The notes: generated from the letters alone by a model not told the origin. Counted from the first letter of the stretch, positions 1 to 7,966 are shown. The stretch is DNA of 32,775 nt from Chloroflexota bacterium (GCA_027298025.1 JAPUGV010000255.1:1-32775), one strand, 5' to 3'. Program-made: numbers and translations.

Positions 1-116
1 GGCTCAAATTCGTGAGGTTGTGCATCAGCGCTCGCCGAACGATCGGCGACAGCAGCCGCTCCGTTATCCTCTTGGCTCACCTCATGGTGTTCGTGACCCT
101 GTTTGTCGTCGTCCAT
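1..116 (-). CDS. Partial N-terminus of an unidentified acidic, His-containing protein
   Basis: This reading frame is open from an ATG at 116 to the left edge, so only about 38 residues are visible. It is missing from the ORF track because it is truncated. The peptide begins MDDDKQGHEHHEVSQ and is rich in Asp, Glu, Gln and His. A purine-rich stretch (GGATGGAG) ends four bases before the ATG, and a promoter-like pair (TTCACT, 17 bp, TAGAAT) lies just upstream, which together support a real start. The gene is divergent from the multicopper oxidase/ZIP operon. His-containing N-termini occur in metal transporters and chaperones, but the family cannot be assigned from this fragment. Confidence 0.45.
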   Translation of the reverse strand, partial: MDDDKQGHEHHEVSQEDNGAAAVADRSASADAQPHEFE

Positions 117-140
117 GGCACTCCATCCTCTCTCCCCTGC

Positions 141-169
141 ATTCTATCTCGCGTGGATCCGTTAGTGAA
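141..169 (-). promoter_or_regulatory. Putative sigma70-type promoter for the partial left-edge gene
   Basis: Read on the minus strand, TTCACT and TAGAAT are separated by 17 bp. The expected transcription start is about 18 bases before the ATG at 116. The -10 matches consensus at five of six positions and the -35 at four. Confidence 0.4.
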
Positions 170-461
170 TGCTCGGTGGGGCAGACGTTCTCGAAATCCT
201 CTTGCTCATCCATCTGAACTTCTTACCAAGCCGACGTGTCCGATGGATCCTCTCGGCTTCGCGCAATGGCCGCTTCCCGCTCGATTGCCACCGACTAAAC
301 CCAATCTCCGGTCCATCTGATTGGCATGTGCGTTTCAGAAGAATGCACCCGCTATTGTCTTTTCCACGGAGCTAAGGTGGGAGAGAGGAATGTCACCCAA
401 GTGCCCGCGAAATATCACCGATTTTCTTGACTGCCCTTCGCGATTGGGCCTCCCCTACCCG
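170..461. other. Non-coding stretch between divergent genes
   Basis: No convincing gene was found here. The small ORFs on both strands (for example 169-375 and 321-545) show no recognisable domains, have no good ribosome sites and overlap one another. The stretch separates the divergent promoters at 141-169 and 462-490. Confidence 0.4.
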
Positions 462-490
462 TTGACAGCAAGCGGTCACCCAGCTAGAAT
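462..490 (+). promoter_or_regulatory. Strong sigma70-type promoter of the multicopper oxidase/ZIP operon
   Basis: A perfect TTGACA at 462-467 and TAGAAT at 485-490 are separated by exactly 17 bp. The predicted start near 497 gives a leader of about 120 bases before the oxidase ATG. A TTAGG/CCTAA palindrome sits immediately downstream over the predicted start site, which fits repressor control. Confidence 0.7.
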
Positions 491-500
491 GGCAAGAAAT

Positions 501-514
501 TTAGGCATACCTAA
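501..514. promoter_or_regulatory. DtxR/MntR-like palindromic operator
   Basis: TTAGGCATACCTAA is an inverted repeat, symmetric at 12 of 14 positions, with TTAGG and CCTAA arms. TTAGG/CCTAA half-sites are typical of DtxR-family iron- or manganese-responsive repressors; assignment to that family is an inference. The site overlaps the predicted transcription start of an operon encoding a metal oxidase and a ZIP transporter, the position expected for metal-dependent repression. Confidence 0.5.
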
Positions 515-563
515 GAAAAATACTTCAATTGGCAAATTCTGGTAGAGGAAGCTGAACTTAGGC

Positions 564-590
564 GCTTCCCGAACGCCGGGCTCGGGAAGC
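564..590 (+). other. Hairpin in the 5' leader of the oxidase mRNA
   Basis: GCTTCCCGA and TCGGGAAGC form a perfect 9-bp stem around a 9-base loop, 30 bases before the oxidase start codon. No T-run follows, so it is not a standard terminator. It could stabilise the message or act in regulation; this is not known. Confidence 0.45.
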
Positions 591-620
591 AAATAGCCAA
601 CGGAATAAGGAGCGCACACT

Positions 621-1667
621 ATGGAAGACAAACAACCTAAGATCGCGCGGCTGGGGAGGCGGGGGTTTATCAAAGCCGGCCTGCTTTCCGGCGGGATCGC
701 GGTCGCGGCCGCCAGCCAGCCACAGGGCCCACTCCGGCAGGGCGGCGGGGAGGAGGAAGGCGTTAACGGCCCCAACTCGGGCAATGACGACCCGTATAAA
801 ACTCACTTCGGCCTAGGCGGCGTGGGGGATGTCGACTTGACGGACTTCGATCCCTCGGCCTACCTCACCGACTTCGACTATGGTCAGGTGAGCACCCTAG
901 AGAACGGCCAAACCCTGCGGGAGTACACAATCGTTTCCGTTGACAAGGAAATCGAAGTCGCCCCGGGGATCTACTTCCCGGCCTGGACCTACAACGGTCA
1001 GGTCCCCGGCCCCACCCTGCGTGCCACCGAGGGCGATCGCATCCGCATTCATTTCACCAATGCGGGCTCGCACCCGCACACTCTCCACTTCCACGGAATC
1101 CACGCCGTCAACATGGACGGTGTCTGGGAGGTGATAGAGAACGGGCAGAGTTACACTTACGAGTTCGACGCCGAGCCCTTCGGCCTGCACCTATATCACT
1201 GCCACACCACCCCCCTCAAGACGCACATCCACAAGGGACTCTACGGGGTCTTCATCGTCGATCCCCCCGCGCCTCGGCCCCCGGCCAAGGAGTTGGTGAT
1301 GATGATGAACGGCTTCGACACCAACTTCGACGGGGACAACGAGATCTATGCCGTCAACACTGTGGGCTTTCATTTCATGCGGCACCCGATCCCCATCAAG
1401 AAGGACGAGTTGGTGCGGATCTACCTGGTCAACATCACTGAATTCGATCCCATCAACTCCATCCACATCCACGCTAACTTCTTCGATATCTACCCCACCG
1501 GGACCCGCCTGGAGCCCGACGGTTTCACGGATACCGCCATGTTCTGCCAGGGCGAACGGGCCATCCTGGAGTTTCGCTACAAGTTTCCGGGGAATTTCGT
1601 CTTCCATGCCCACCAGAGCGAGTTCAGCGAACTGGGCTGGTTCGGCACGTTTGAAGTGACGGAATAG
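621..1667 (+). CDS. Tat-exported multicopper oxidase, two cupredoxin domains
   Basis: This 348-residue copper oxidase is probably exported folded. A twin-arginine motif (GRRGFIKAG, residues 12-20) precedes a short hydrophobic stretch. Copper-ligand motifs lie in the expected order: HFHGIH near 156-161, HCH with a following THIHKGLYG near 194-207, HIHANFF near 281, and FHAHQSEF near 328. The length and ligand pattern fit a compact two-domain laccase/nitrite-reductase-like enzyme that would assemble as an oligomer. A strong AAGGAG eight bases before the ATG fixes the start. The gene is followed at once by a ZIP transporter, so a metal-oxidising role (iron, manganese or copper) is an inference; the substrate cannot be read from the sequence. 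Confidence 0.88.
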   Translation: MEDKQPKIARLGRRGFIKAGLLSGGIAVAAASQPQGPLRQGGGEEEGVNGPNSGNDDPYKTHFGLGGVGDVDLTDFDPSAYLTDFDYGQVSTLENGQTLREYTIVSVDKEIEVAPGIYFPAWTYNGQVPGPTLRATEGDRIRIHFTNAGSHPHTLHFHGIHAVNMDGVWEVIENGQSYTYEFDAEPFGLHLYHCHTTPLKTHIHKGLYGVFIVDPPAPRPPAKELVMMMNGFDTNFDGDNEIYAVNTVGFHFMRHPIPIKKDELVRIYLVNITEFDPINSIHIHANFFDIYPTGTRLEPDGFTDTAMFCQGERAILEFRYKFPGNFVFHAHQSEFSELGWFGTFEVTE

Positions 1668-1677
1668 GAGCGTGACG

Positions 1678-2883
1678 ATGCAAGAGACACAAGAGAAACA
1701 GGCTCGTGGCCGAACGCCCACCTGGTTCATCGGAACCGTGCCCCTTCTCCTGCTGGCGGCGCTGGTCTGGGTCTTCCTAACCTACGGCCCCCTGGGAGTG
1801 TTCCAGGCGGCCTTCCCACCGGTCGAGGAATTGAGCATCCAACGCATCGTCCTGCCCGAGCCCGGGGTAATTCGGCTAGAGATAATCAATGGCGGGCCCG
1901 ACCCGGTGACCGTCGCCCAAGTGTTGGTGGACGAGGCCTACTGGGTTCACACTATCGAGCCGGCGCGCACCATCCCCCGCCTGGGCCGGGCAACCATCAC
2001 CATCCCCTATTCCTGGGTGGAAGGCGACACCCACGAGATCATACTCATCACCAATACGGGGGTCACCTTCACCGGTGAGATCGCGGTGGCTACGGTATCG
2101 CCGAGGCCTAACGCGCTTTACCTGAGAACCTTCACCCTGCTGGGCATCTACGTAGGCGTCATTCCAGTTTCCATAGGTCTTTTGTGGTTTCCGTTTCTGC
2201 GCCGCATCGAGCGCCGCTGGTTGAACTTCTTCCTCGCACTGACGGTTGGACTGCTGCTCTTCCTGGGTGTGGACGCCGTGGCGGAGGCCTTAGAGCTGGC
2301 TGCCGAGCAGGTTCCCGGCCCCTTCCGGGGCGTGTTGCTGATCTTCATCGGTGGCCTGGGCACGTTCCTGGCCCTGGACGCCTTCGTGCGTTGGACGACA
2401 TCCGGCGCCCGTGACAAGAGCCGTGCCCGTTTGGTGCTGGCCTACCTCATCGCCCTGGGGATCGGGCTGCACAACCTGGGCGAAGGGCTGGCCATCGGCG
2501 CGGCCTACGCCGTGGGGGAGATAGCTCTGGGTGGCTTCCTGGTGCTGGGCTTCATGATACACAACACCACCGAGGGCCTGGCCATCGTCGCCCCCATCGC
2601 CAAAGATCGGCCTGTGCGGCTGCTGGGCCATCTGGCGGCCATGGGCGCCCTGGCCGGCGGGCCGACTATCGTCGGCACTTGGATCGGGGGCTTCAGCTAC
2701 TCGCCAATCTGGGCTACCTTCTTCCTGGCTCTTGGGGCGGGCGCTATCTTCCAGGTGGTTTATGAGATAGGGAAGCTCATGAGGCAACAGAGCGACGATA
2801 CAGCCAGTCGCCTCCTCAACGTCGCCGGCTTGATGGCTGGCTTGGTAATCATGTATGTCACCGGGCTGCTTGTTACGGCGTAG
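1678..2883 (+). CDS. ZIP-family metal transporter with N-terminal extracytoplasmic domain
   Basis: ZIP permeases import divalent metals such as zinc, iron or manganese. The hallmark metal-binding helices are present: HNLGEGLAIG near residue 265 and HNTTEGLAI near 295, within a C-terminal bundle of about seven to eight membrane segments. A first membrane segment near residues 14-36 is followed by about 110 mostly beta-like residues before the ZIP bundle, which is unusual for the family and makes the protein longer (401 aa) than typical 250-300 aa members. The track places the start at a GTG (1672), but AGGAG at 1666-1670 is ideally spaced seven bases from the ATG at 1678. It lies 10 bp after the oxidase stop, so the two genes are almost certainly co-transcribed. 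Confidence 0.88.
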   Translation: MQETQEKQARGRTPTWFIGTVPLLLLAALVWVFLTYGPLGVFQAAFPPVEELSIQRIVLPEPGVIRLEIINGGPDPVTVAQVLVDEAYWVHTIEPARTIPRLGRATITIPYSWVEGDTHEIILITNTGVTFTGEIAVATVSPRPNALYLRTFTLLGIYVGVIPVSIGLLWFPFLRRIERRWLNFFLALTVGLLLFLGVDAVAEALELAAEQVPGPFRGVLLIFIGGLGTFLALDAFVRWTTSGARDKSRARLVLAYLIALGIGLHNLGEGLAIGAAYAVGEIALGGFLVLGFMIHNTTEGLAIVAPIAKDRPVRLLGHLAAMGALAGGPTIVGTWIGGFSYSPIWATFFLALGAGAIFQVVYEIGKLMRQQSDDTASRLLNVAGLMAGLVIMYVTGLLVTA

Positions 2884-2985
2884 TCGAGCTCAGCGCCTCA
2901 CCCAGGTGCAGAAAAAAGACCGGATTCCTGCCGAGGGCCGCGATGTCGGTTGGTGAATCGCCCAGCGCAGACATCTGCCATATCC
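2875..2985 (-). pseudogene. Possible remnant of a HAD-type phosphatase C-terminus
   Basis: On the minus strand a short frame reads SALGDSPTDIAAL and ends at a stop overlapping the 3' end of the ZIP gene. GDSPTD resembles HAD motif IV (GDSxxD), as in HAD-IIB sugar-phosphate phosphatases. Upstream in the same frame the sequence is Trp-rich and does not resemble a HAD fold, and no start is seen. It may be a gene relic or a chance match. Confidence 0.2.
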
Positions 2986-3279
2986 AAAGCCAAGCTCGCC
3001 GGGTCCAGATCTAGATCTAAATAACCGAGGATTTAACTGTGTGGATTGTCCTTACGGCGTTCTTGGTCAGTTTCTAGCGGATACTTCAACGCATGTCGCT
3101 TTGCGCATAGCCAAATCCTGATCCGGTGGGCGCACGGCAGACGAAGACTTTGTCGATGAAGTGGCCGGCTCGCACGGGCCGGCCTTCGATTTCCAGGCGA
3201 AAGGGAGCACTTCTGGGGAGTTTTCCGATGTGGCCGACTTCCAATTGCGCGCCGGGGGAAACGTTTTGGCAGGGTTCCG
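2986..3279. other. Intergenic region between convergent ZIP and kinase genes
   Basis: No gene is supported here. It contains a 12-bp perfect palindrome (AGATCTAGATCT, 3007-3018) and a GC-rich 7-bp hairpin (GGCCGGC/GCCGGCC, 3163-3184) without a T-run. The hairpin might help end transcription of either convergent gene, but this is weak. The 84-aa ORF at 3161-3415 overlaps the kinase antisense and is rejected. Confidence 0.35.
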
Positions 3280-5646
3280 CTACGGGATGCGCACCCTGAA
3301 GTTATCGAACTCTAGCACCGCCTGGTCGGCGCCGTCCACTGAGGCGACCAGTGCAAACGCGCCAAAGGGCAGCAAATCCTCCACAATTTCGCCCACCAAT
3401 AGCCCATTAATGTAAAACGCGAAGTTGGGTCCTTCGCCGATGACGCTTAGTCGGTTCACGCGCTCGGGATCGATCATGGGGGTAGGATTGTCGACGTAGT
3501 AGTAGTCGAGATCCTGCTCATACCACAGCGAGATGGTAAAGCTCCCCTCATCTGAGATTAGGAATTCGAGGTAATTCTCTCCGTCGTCGCGGAACCGCAC
3601 CCCGTATTCTCCGCCTGCGGGACCTTCTAACATGCGCGCATCCACGATCAGCTCGAAGTCGGTCGTGTCTTGCAGATCATCCAGGTAAGTTGAGCTGAGA
3701 CAACCGAAATCGGAATTCCTGCAGTCAAAGCTCCAGACATACTTTCCATCGGTAATCGCCAGATTATCAGTGACATCCTCGGAGCTGAAGGAGCCGACAT
3801 CCCAGAGCCCCGATACGGCATCGAATGTGTCCACAATAGCTGCCGTCCAGGGTTGTCGCAGTTCGAAATTGTCGAATTCCCACTCGGCCCCAACGCCTGG
3901 TTCGAAAAGATTGACCACCATCCCGACCCGCCCGCGAAGCAGGGTCTCCTCCCCAATCTCATCTACGTATTGATCGTTGATGAAGAAGTAGAAGTGGCCA
4001 TCGTTAGCAATCACAGTGACTCGATTGAGGCCGTTGGGCCGGATCGCGGCAGAGCGTGTCAGATCGATCAAAGTCGTCCATCGGCCACCGTCGTTCATGC
4101 GCAGCGAGTAGTTCTGCCGGTTGTCAATATTGAAATTGTAGAAGGTGTCGGCCGCCGACTCCCGGAAGACAACGCCATAATCTGCGTCTTCCGGTCCGCT
4201 GAATTGTTGTGCATCAACGGATACTGCAAAATCAGATATCGGATTCATCTCAGGCGTGTCGTGCACGCTAACGGTGTTGGCGGGCAGCACCTCCCAATAG
4301 TATTTCCCATCTTCGAAGATGAAGCTGCGTGAGCCGAATTCGTCCACAATTTCGCTGAACGGATTCCACTCATTAATATTCGATTCAAAGCTGTCGATAA
4401 TAGTCACGGGCCAGCGCGCCGAGGGCAGATCGGCCGGAGAGGATTCCCGAAAGGCGGTCTTGAACCGCGTCTCGACCGGAGGTTCAATGGCTGCGGTTGG
4501 GCTCAAGGAGAGCTCGGGAACCGCGGTCGCGGGGGGGGGCGCGGTGGAAAGCGACGCAGTCGGCAGCGAGTCGGGGGCTGTGGCGAGGGCCGATTCGGTT
4601 GCTGCCGCCGAGCTCGCGCTGGTGGCCAATCTCACGACGACGAAGACGCTAATCGCGCACAGACCCAGCACCCCCATCACGCCCGCTCCTACGAGCCACG
4701 GCGCCACTCGTCGGGCGGTGAGGGTAGGCTCCACCTCGCTATCCCTCGCCGCAGCCTCCGCCTGGGCCAGATCTTCCGTGGGCACCGTACCGACCTGGCT
4801 TGGATCGCGGACGAATTCCGACTCGGGGATGGCCAGCCGCACCGCGCGCACCATTGCGGCCGCCGATTCAAAGCGATCATCAGGCCGCTTGGCCATGGAT
4901 TTCAAGATTACGCTCTCGAGCGCGGGACTGGTGTCTGGATTGAGCTTGCTGGGAGGCGGTAGCGGATCGGTCATGTGCTTGATCACAACCGCCATAGGGG
5001 TTTCTGCGTCGAACGGTACCTGCCCCGTCACCATTTCGTAGAGCACCACTCCCAGCGAGTAAATATCGCTCTGTCGTGTGAGCGGATCGCCCCCGCCTTG
5101 TTCAGGCGACATGTAATGGGGGGTGCCGACGATGCCGCCGGTCTGCGTAAAGTGCTTGGTCCCCTCCACCATCTTGGCAATTCCGAAATCGGTGAGCAAG
5201 CAGTTGCCGCGCTTGTCGATCAGCACGTTGCTGGGCTTTATGTCGCGGTGGATCAAGCCCTGCGAGTGGGCATAGTCGAGCGCATCCCCTAGCTGAGTCA
5301 TAATGATTCGGATGCGCTGCAGGGGCATCGGCTTCTTGCCCAGCAGGAGATCTGCCAAGGTGCCGGTCTCCACCAGCGGCATGACGATGTAGGTGTAGTC
5401 GTCCGCCTCACCATAGTCGTGAACCGGCAAGACGTGCGGATGCTGCAGCCTGGCGATGACTTTAGCTTCTTGCTCGAAGCGGCCGGTAAACTCCGCATCG
5501 CGGGCGTATTGCTGGGGGAGGATCTTCAGCGCAACGTAACGGTCCATCCCAGGCTGATAGGCCTTATACACGGCTGCCATCCCTCCCTCGCCGAGGGGAG
5601 ATACGATCTGATAGCGGCCTAACTGCTTACCGGTGAGATCTTCCAT
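3280..5646 (-). CDS. Membrane Ser/Thr protein kinase (PknB type) with two C-terminal sensor-like repeats
   Basis: This 788-residue protein starts with a full Hanks-type kinase domain (residues about 10-270): the Gly loop LGEGGMA, the VALKIL lysine, catalytic HRDIKPSN, metal-binding DFG and GTPHYMSPEQ. A juxtamembrane stretch, one membrane helix (about 316-342) and a Ser/Thr/Pro/Ala linker follow. Outside the membrane are two related units of about 185 residues (about 415-600 and 604-788), beginning IIDSFESN and IVDTFDAV and ending in EFDNF. They resemble LamG/DUF1080-type beta-sandwich domains that often bind glycans. The architecture implies sensing of an external ligand coupled to Ser/Thr phosphorylation. 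The linker contains nine consecutive C bases (coding strand) encoding prolines. The gene stands alone. Confidence 0.93.
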   Translation of the reverse strand: MEDLTGKQLGRYQIVSPLGEGGMAAVYKAYQPGMDRYVALKILPQQYARDAEFTGRFEQEAKVIARLQHPHVLPVHDYGEADDYTYIVMPLVETGTLADLLLGKKPMPLQRIRIIMTQLGDALDYAHSQGLIHRDIKPSNVLIDKRGNCLLTDFGIAKMVEGTKHFTQTGGIVGTPHYMSPEQGGGDPLTRQSDIYSLGVVLYEMVTGQVPFDAETPMAVVIKHMTDPLPPPSKLNPDTSPALESVILKSMAKRPDDRFESAAAMVRAVRLAIPESEFVRDPSQVGTVPTEDLAQAEAAARDSEVEPTLTARRVAPWLVGAGVMGVLGLCAISVFVVVRLATSASSAAATESALATAPDSLPTASLSTAPPPATAVPELSLSPTAAIEPPVETRFKTAFRESSPADLPSARWPVTIIDSFESNINEWNPFSEIVDEFGSRSFIFEDGKYYWEVLPANTVSVHDTPEMNPISDFAVSVDAQQFSGPEDADYGVVFRESAADTFYNFNIDNRQNYSLRMNDGGRWTTLIDLTRSAAIRPNGLNRVTVIANDGHFYFFINDQYVDEIGEETLLRGRVGMVVNLFEPGVGAEWEFDNFELRQPWTAAIVDTFDAVSGLWDVGSFSSEDVTDNLAITDGKYVWSFDCRNSDFGCLSSTYLDDLQDTTDFELIVDARMLEGPAGGEYGVRFRDDGENYLEFLISDEGSFTISLWYEQDLDYYYVDNPTPMIDPERVNRLSVIGEGPNFAFYINGLLVGEIVEDLLPFGAFALVASVDGADQAVLEFDNFRVRIP

Positions 5647-5736
5647 AGCAGGGAATGATACCGAAAGTCGTCATTCGGACCAACTCAAGATCTCGATCAC
5701 AATTGAAAGGGGGGAAGCGGGCTACAACCGGACTCT

Positions 5737-6864
5737 TTAAGTCGGCTCTGCGAGAGGGATGTGCTTGAGCTCGAGGAAGGCCCGAAGTGCACCAAGTACC
5801 TCATCGATATCCTGTTCGGTTACTGTAGGGCCCATGTGCCCTACGCGGAAGACGCGATCCTTCAGGCCTCCACCGAGCCCGCCGGAAATCATCAAGTTGT
5901 GCTCTTCTCGCAGATAGCCGACCAGTTCACCAATTGCTACTCCGTCAGGAGCGTACACAGCCGTGAGAACTGGAGCAAGCTGGTCATCGGGTGTAAGCGG
6001 CTCCATACCCAACGCACGAACGCCCTTCCGCAACTGCAATGCCAGCTTCGTGTATCGCTTGATTCTTTGTTCAATCCCCTCATCCAGCAGCTTCAGGAGC
6101 CCCGCGCGCAGCGCGTAAATATTGCTCGTCGCTACCGTCACGGGATGGGGATGCCACGGCCCCCATTCATCTGCAAAACGACGCCACGTCTCAAGGTTCA
6201 GGTACCAGCCATGCCCCCGATCCGCCTTGGATTCCATGATTTTCCAGGCTCGAGCGGCCACCGCGATGGGACCCAGACCCGGAGGAGCTCCAAGACACTT
6301 CTGTGATGCGCTTGCACAAATATCGATTCCCCATTCGTCCATGTCAAGAGGCAGACCCCCCAAGGCTGATACCGCATCAAGCACGATTGGAATCCCAAGC
6401 TCGTTGGCTATGGCCGCGATCTCTCGCACTGGATTAACGACTGCTGTGGCCGTTTCCAAGTACACGAGAGCAACCAGCGCCGGCCGCGGATCTACCTTGA
6501 ATGCTTGTCGAAAAGATTCCGGGTCGAGTGGCTCACCTAGCGGAGCGGACACCCGGGTTATATCCAGGCCATAACCTTCGCAGATTTCCTCCAGGCGCTC
6601 ACCAAAGTATCCATTATTTCCGACCACCACTGTCTCGCCCGTAGTGGCCAGGCTTCCGATTGCCGCATCAAGGGCGGCCGAGCCGGAGCCGGACAGAATA
6701 TGTACATCTCCCTCGGTCTTAAAAACCTGTTTGAGCAAATCCCGAGTCTCGTTATAAACGGCGGTCCACTCGGCCCCGTAATGGGGCCGGACCTGCTGTC
6801 CCATCTCAAACAAAACGTCGTCATCGACGCTCACCGGTCCGGGAATCATCAATTTAGGGGTCAA
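5737..6864 (-). CDS. Class V PLP aminotransferase (alanine/serine-glyoxylate type)
   Basis: This 375-residue fold-type I aminotransferase resembles alanine-glyoxylate, serine-pyruvate and (S)-ureidoglycine-glyoxylate transaminases. Visible marks are the N-terminal IPGPVSVDDDVL, the SGSGSAALDAAI cofactor loop, DAVSALGGLPLDMDEWGID with the PLP-binding Asp, and SASQKCLGAPPGLG with the Schiff-base Lys. The start is a TTG at 6864, supported by GGGAGG seven bases upstream. It lies 67 bp downstream of xdhC in the same direction and may share that transcript. XdhC next to a PucG-like enzyme hints at purine or glyoxylate metabolism, but no other purine gene is in the window, so the amino donor is uncertain. 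Confidence 0.88.
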   Translation of the reverse strand: MTPKLMIPGPVSVDDDVLFEMGQQVRPHYGAEWTAVYNETRDLLKQVFKTEGDVHILSGSGSAALDAAIGSLATTGETVVVGNNGYFGERLEEICEGYGLDITRVSAPLGEPLDPESFRQAFKVDPRPALVALVYLETATAVVNPVREIAAIANELGIPIVLDAVSALGGLPLDMDEWGIDICASASQKCLGAPPGLGPIAVAARAWKIMESKADRGHGWYLNLETWRRFADEWGPWHPHPVTVATSNIYALRAGLLKLLDEGIEQRIKRYTKLALQLRKGVRALGMEPLTPDDQLAPVLTAVYAPDGVAIGELVGYLREEHNLMISGGLGGGLKDRVFRVGHMGPTVTEQDIDEVLGALRAFLELKHIPLAEPT

Positions 6865-6931
6865 TTGGAATCCTCCCTAGCATGGTCTAGTGTGGAGCAT
6901 GCGAAGTTTGAATAGGAAGGCGGCCAGGCAT

Positions 6932-7960
6932 CTAGCCATCCGAATGGCGGCTCGCCACGATTTCGGCCATGATGGAGAGCGCGATCTCGTCTGGTGTGTC
7001 GGCACCTAGTTCCAGCCCCACCGGCCCATGCAGGCGGTCAATATCTACCTCGCTTAACCCACGCTCCTTCAGGCGCTCTCGCCGTTTGGCCTGGGTTCTT
7101 TTGCTTCCCAGCGCCCCTACGTAAAAGGCCGGAGAAGACAGTGCGAGCTCCAGAGCGGGTTCATCGATTTTTGGATCGTGAGTCAACATCACGACCGCGG
7201 TGGAAGCGGTCAGTGGAACGCTCTCAAACGCCTTGGCAGGCCAGGCTTGGAGCAGCTGATCAACCTCTGGAAATCGATCTTTGGTCGCGAAGGCCCGACG
7301 TGGATCGACGATCACGGTGCGCATGTCCATCGTCTTCGCCAGCTTGGACAGCCCTATGGCGATCTGATTTCCGCCTACCACAATCAGAGTCGGAGGAGGG
7401 GGCATGAGGTCGACAAAGGCTTGAAGGCCCTCAGGCTCCAGTTCGTGAAGGCTCGGCTCGGTCACTTGGAGCGCCAGCTCAACCGTTGGGTCATCGGACC
7501 CGGAGTCGAGGCTGCCGTAACGAGCGCTTGGATCGCTTGTGCTGAGGGTGATCTTGCGTCCCACGTCCGCGTCAGGACCTCTAACGATGGTCACGCTTGC
7601 TGCCGGCACTTCACTAATCAAAAGACCTTTGAGGAATTCGAATTGCTTCGGATCCAGCCGCTCCACGAATACATCCAGGCTGCCGCCGCACGCGAGGCCG
7701 ACGCTCCACGCGGTCTCGTCCGCAACACCAAAGTGGAGCAGCTGCGGCGATCCACTCTTAAGCACCTGAAGTCCAACCTCTGCGACCGCCGACTCCACGC
7801 ACCCGCCGCTCACTGAGCCGGCGATCTCGCCCCGCTCGGTGATCGCCATCTTGGCCCCTTCCTGTCGGGGCGAGGATCCCCAGGTCTGCACCACCGTCGC
7901 AAGCGCGATTTCTGTGCCTTGCTCCATCCATTTGGTTACGTCTTCAAGAATATCTCTCAT
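6932..7960 (-). CDS. xdhC: XdhC/CoxI family molybdoenzyme maturation protein
   Basis: XdhC-type proteins bind molybdenum cofactor and help sulfurate and insert it into xanthine-dehydrogenase-family enzymes. This 342-residue protein has the N-terminal XdhC/CoxI domain (TWGSSPRQEGAKM, then GSVSGGCVES) and the C-terminal Rossmann-like domain (LIVVGGNQIA, VIVDPRRAFA, GALGSKRTQAKRRERL, GPVGLELGADTPDEIA). It starts six bases after the stop of the upstream FAD oxidoreductase, so the two are translationally linked. No xanthine or CO dehydrogenase is in the window. The nearest molybdoenzyme is the formate dehydrogenase transcribed divergently, but that enzyme has its own FdhD. The client is therefore open. 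Confidence 0.85.
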   Translation of the reverse strand: MRDILEDVTKWMEQGTEIALATVVQTWGSSPRQEGAKMAITERGEIAGSVSGGCVESAVAEVGLQVLKSGSPQLLHFGVADETAWSVGLACGGSLDVFVERLDPKQFEFLKGLLISEVPAASVTIVRGPDADVGRKITLSTSDPSARYGSLDSGSDDPTVELALQVTEPSLHELEPEGLQAFVDLMPPPPTLIVVGGNQIAIGLSKLAKTMDMRTVIVDPRRAFATKDRFPEVDQLLQAWPAKAFESVPLTASTAVVMLTHDPKIDEPALELALSSPAFYVGALGSKRTQAKRRERLKERGLSEVDIDRLHGPVGLELGADTPDEIALSIMAEIVASRHSDG

Positions 7961-7966
7961 TTGAGC

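Noticed and set aside
1191-1730. 179-aa minus-strand ORF
   Set aside because: It is antisense to the multicopper oxidase copper-binding region and His/Val/Asp-rich only because of the complementary codons.
3163-3184. GC-rich hairpin as a rho-independent terminator
   Set aside because: There is no T-run on either side in a useful position; it is kept only as a note within the intergenic entry.
3161-3415. 84-aa plus-strand ORF
   Set aside because: It overlaps the kinase C-terminus antisense, starts in a GC-rich hairpin and has no recognisable domain.
4319-5041. 240-aa plus-strand ORF antisense to the kinase
   Set aside because: It is a shadow of the kinase linker and catalytic domain; its Ala/Ser/Gly-rich composition has no family marks.
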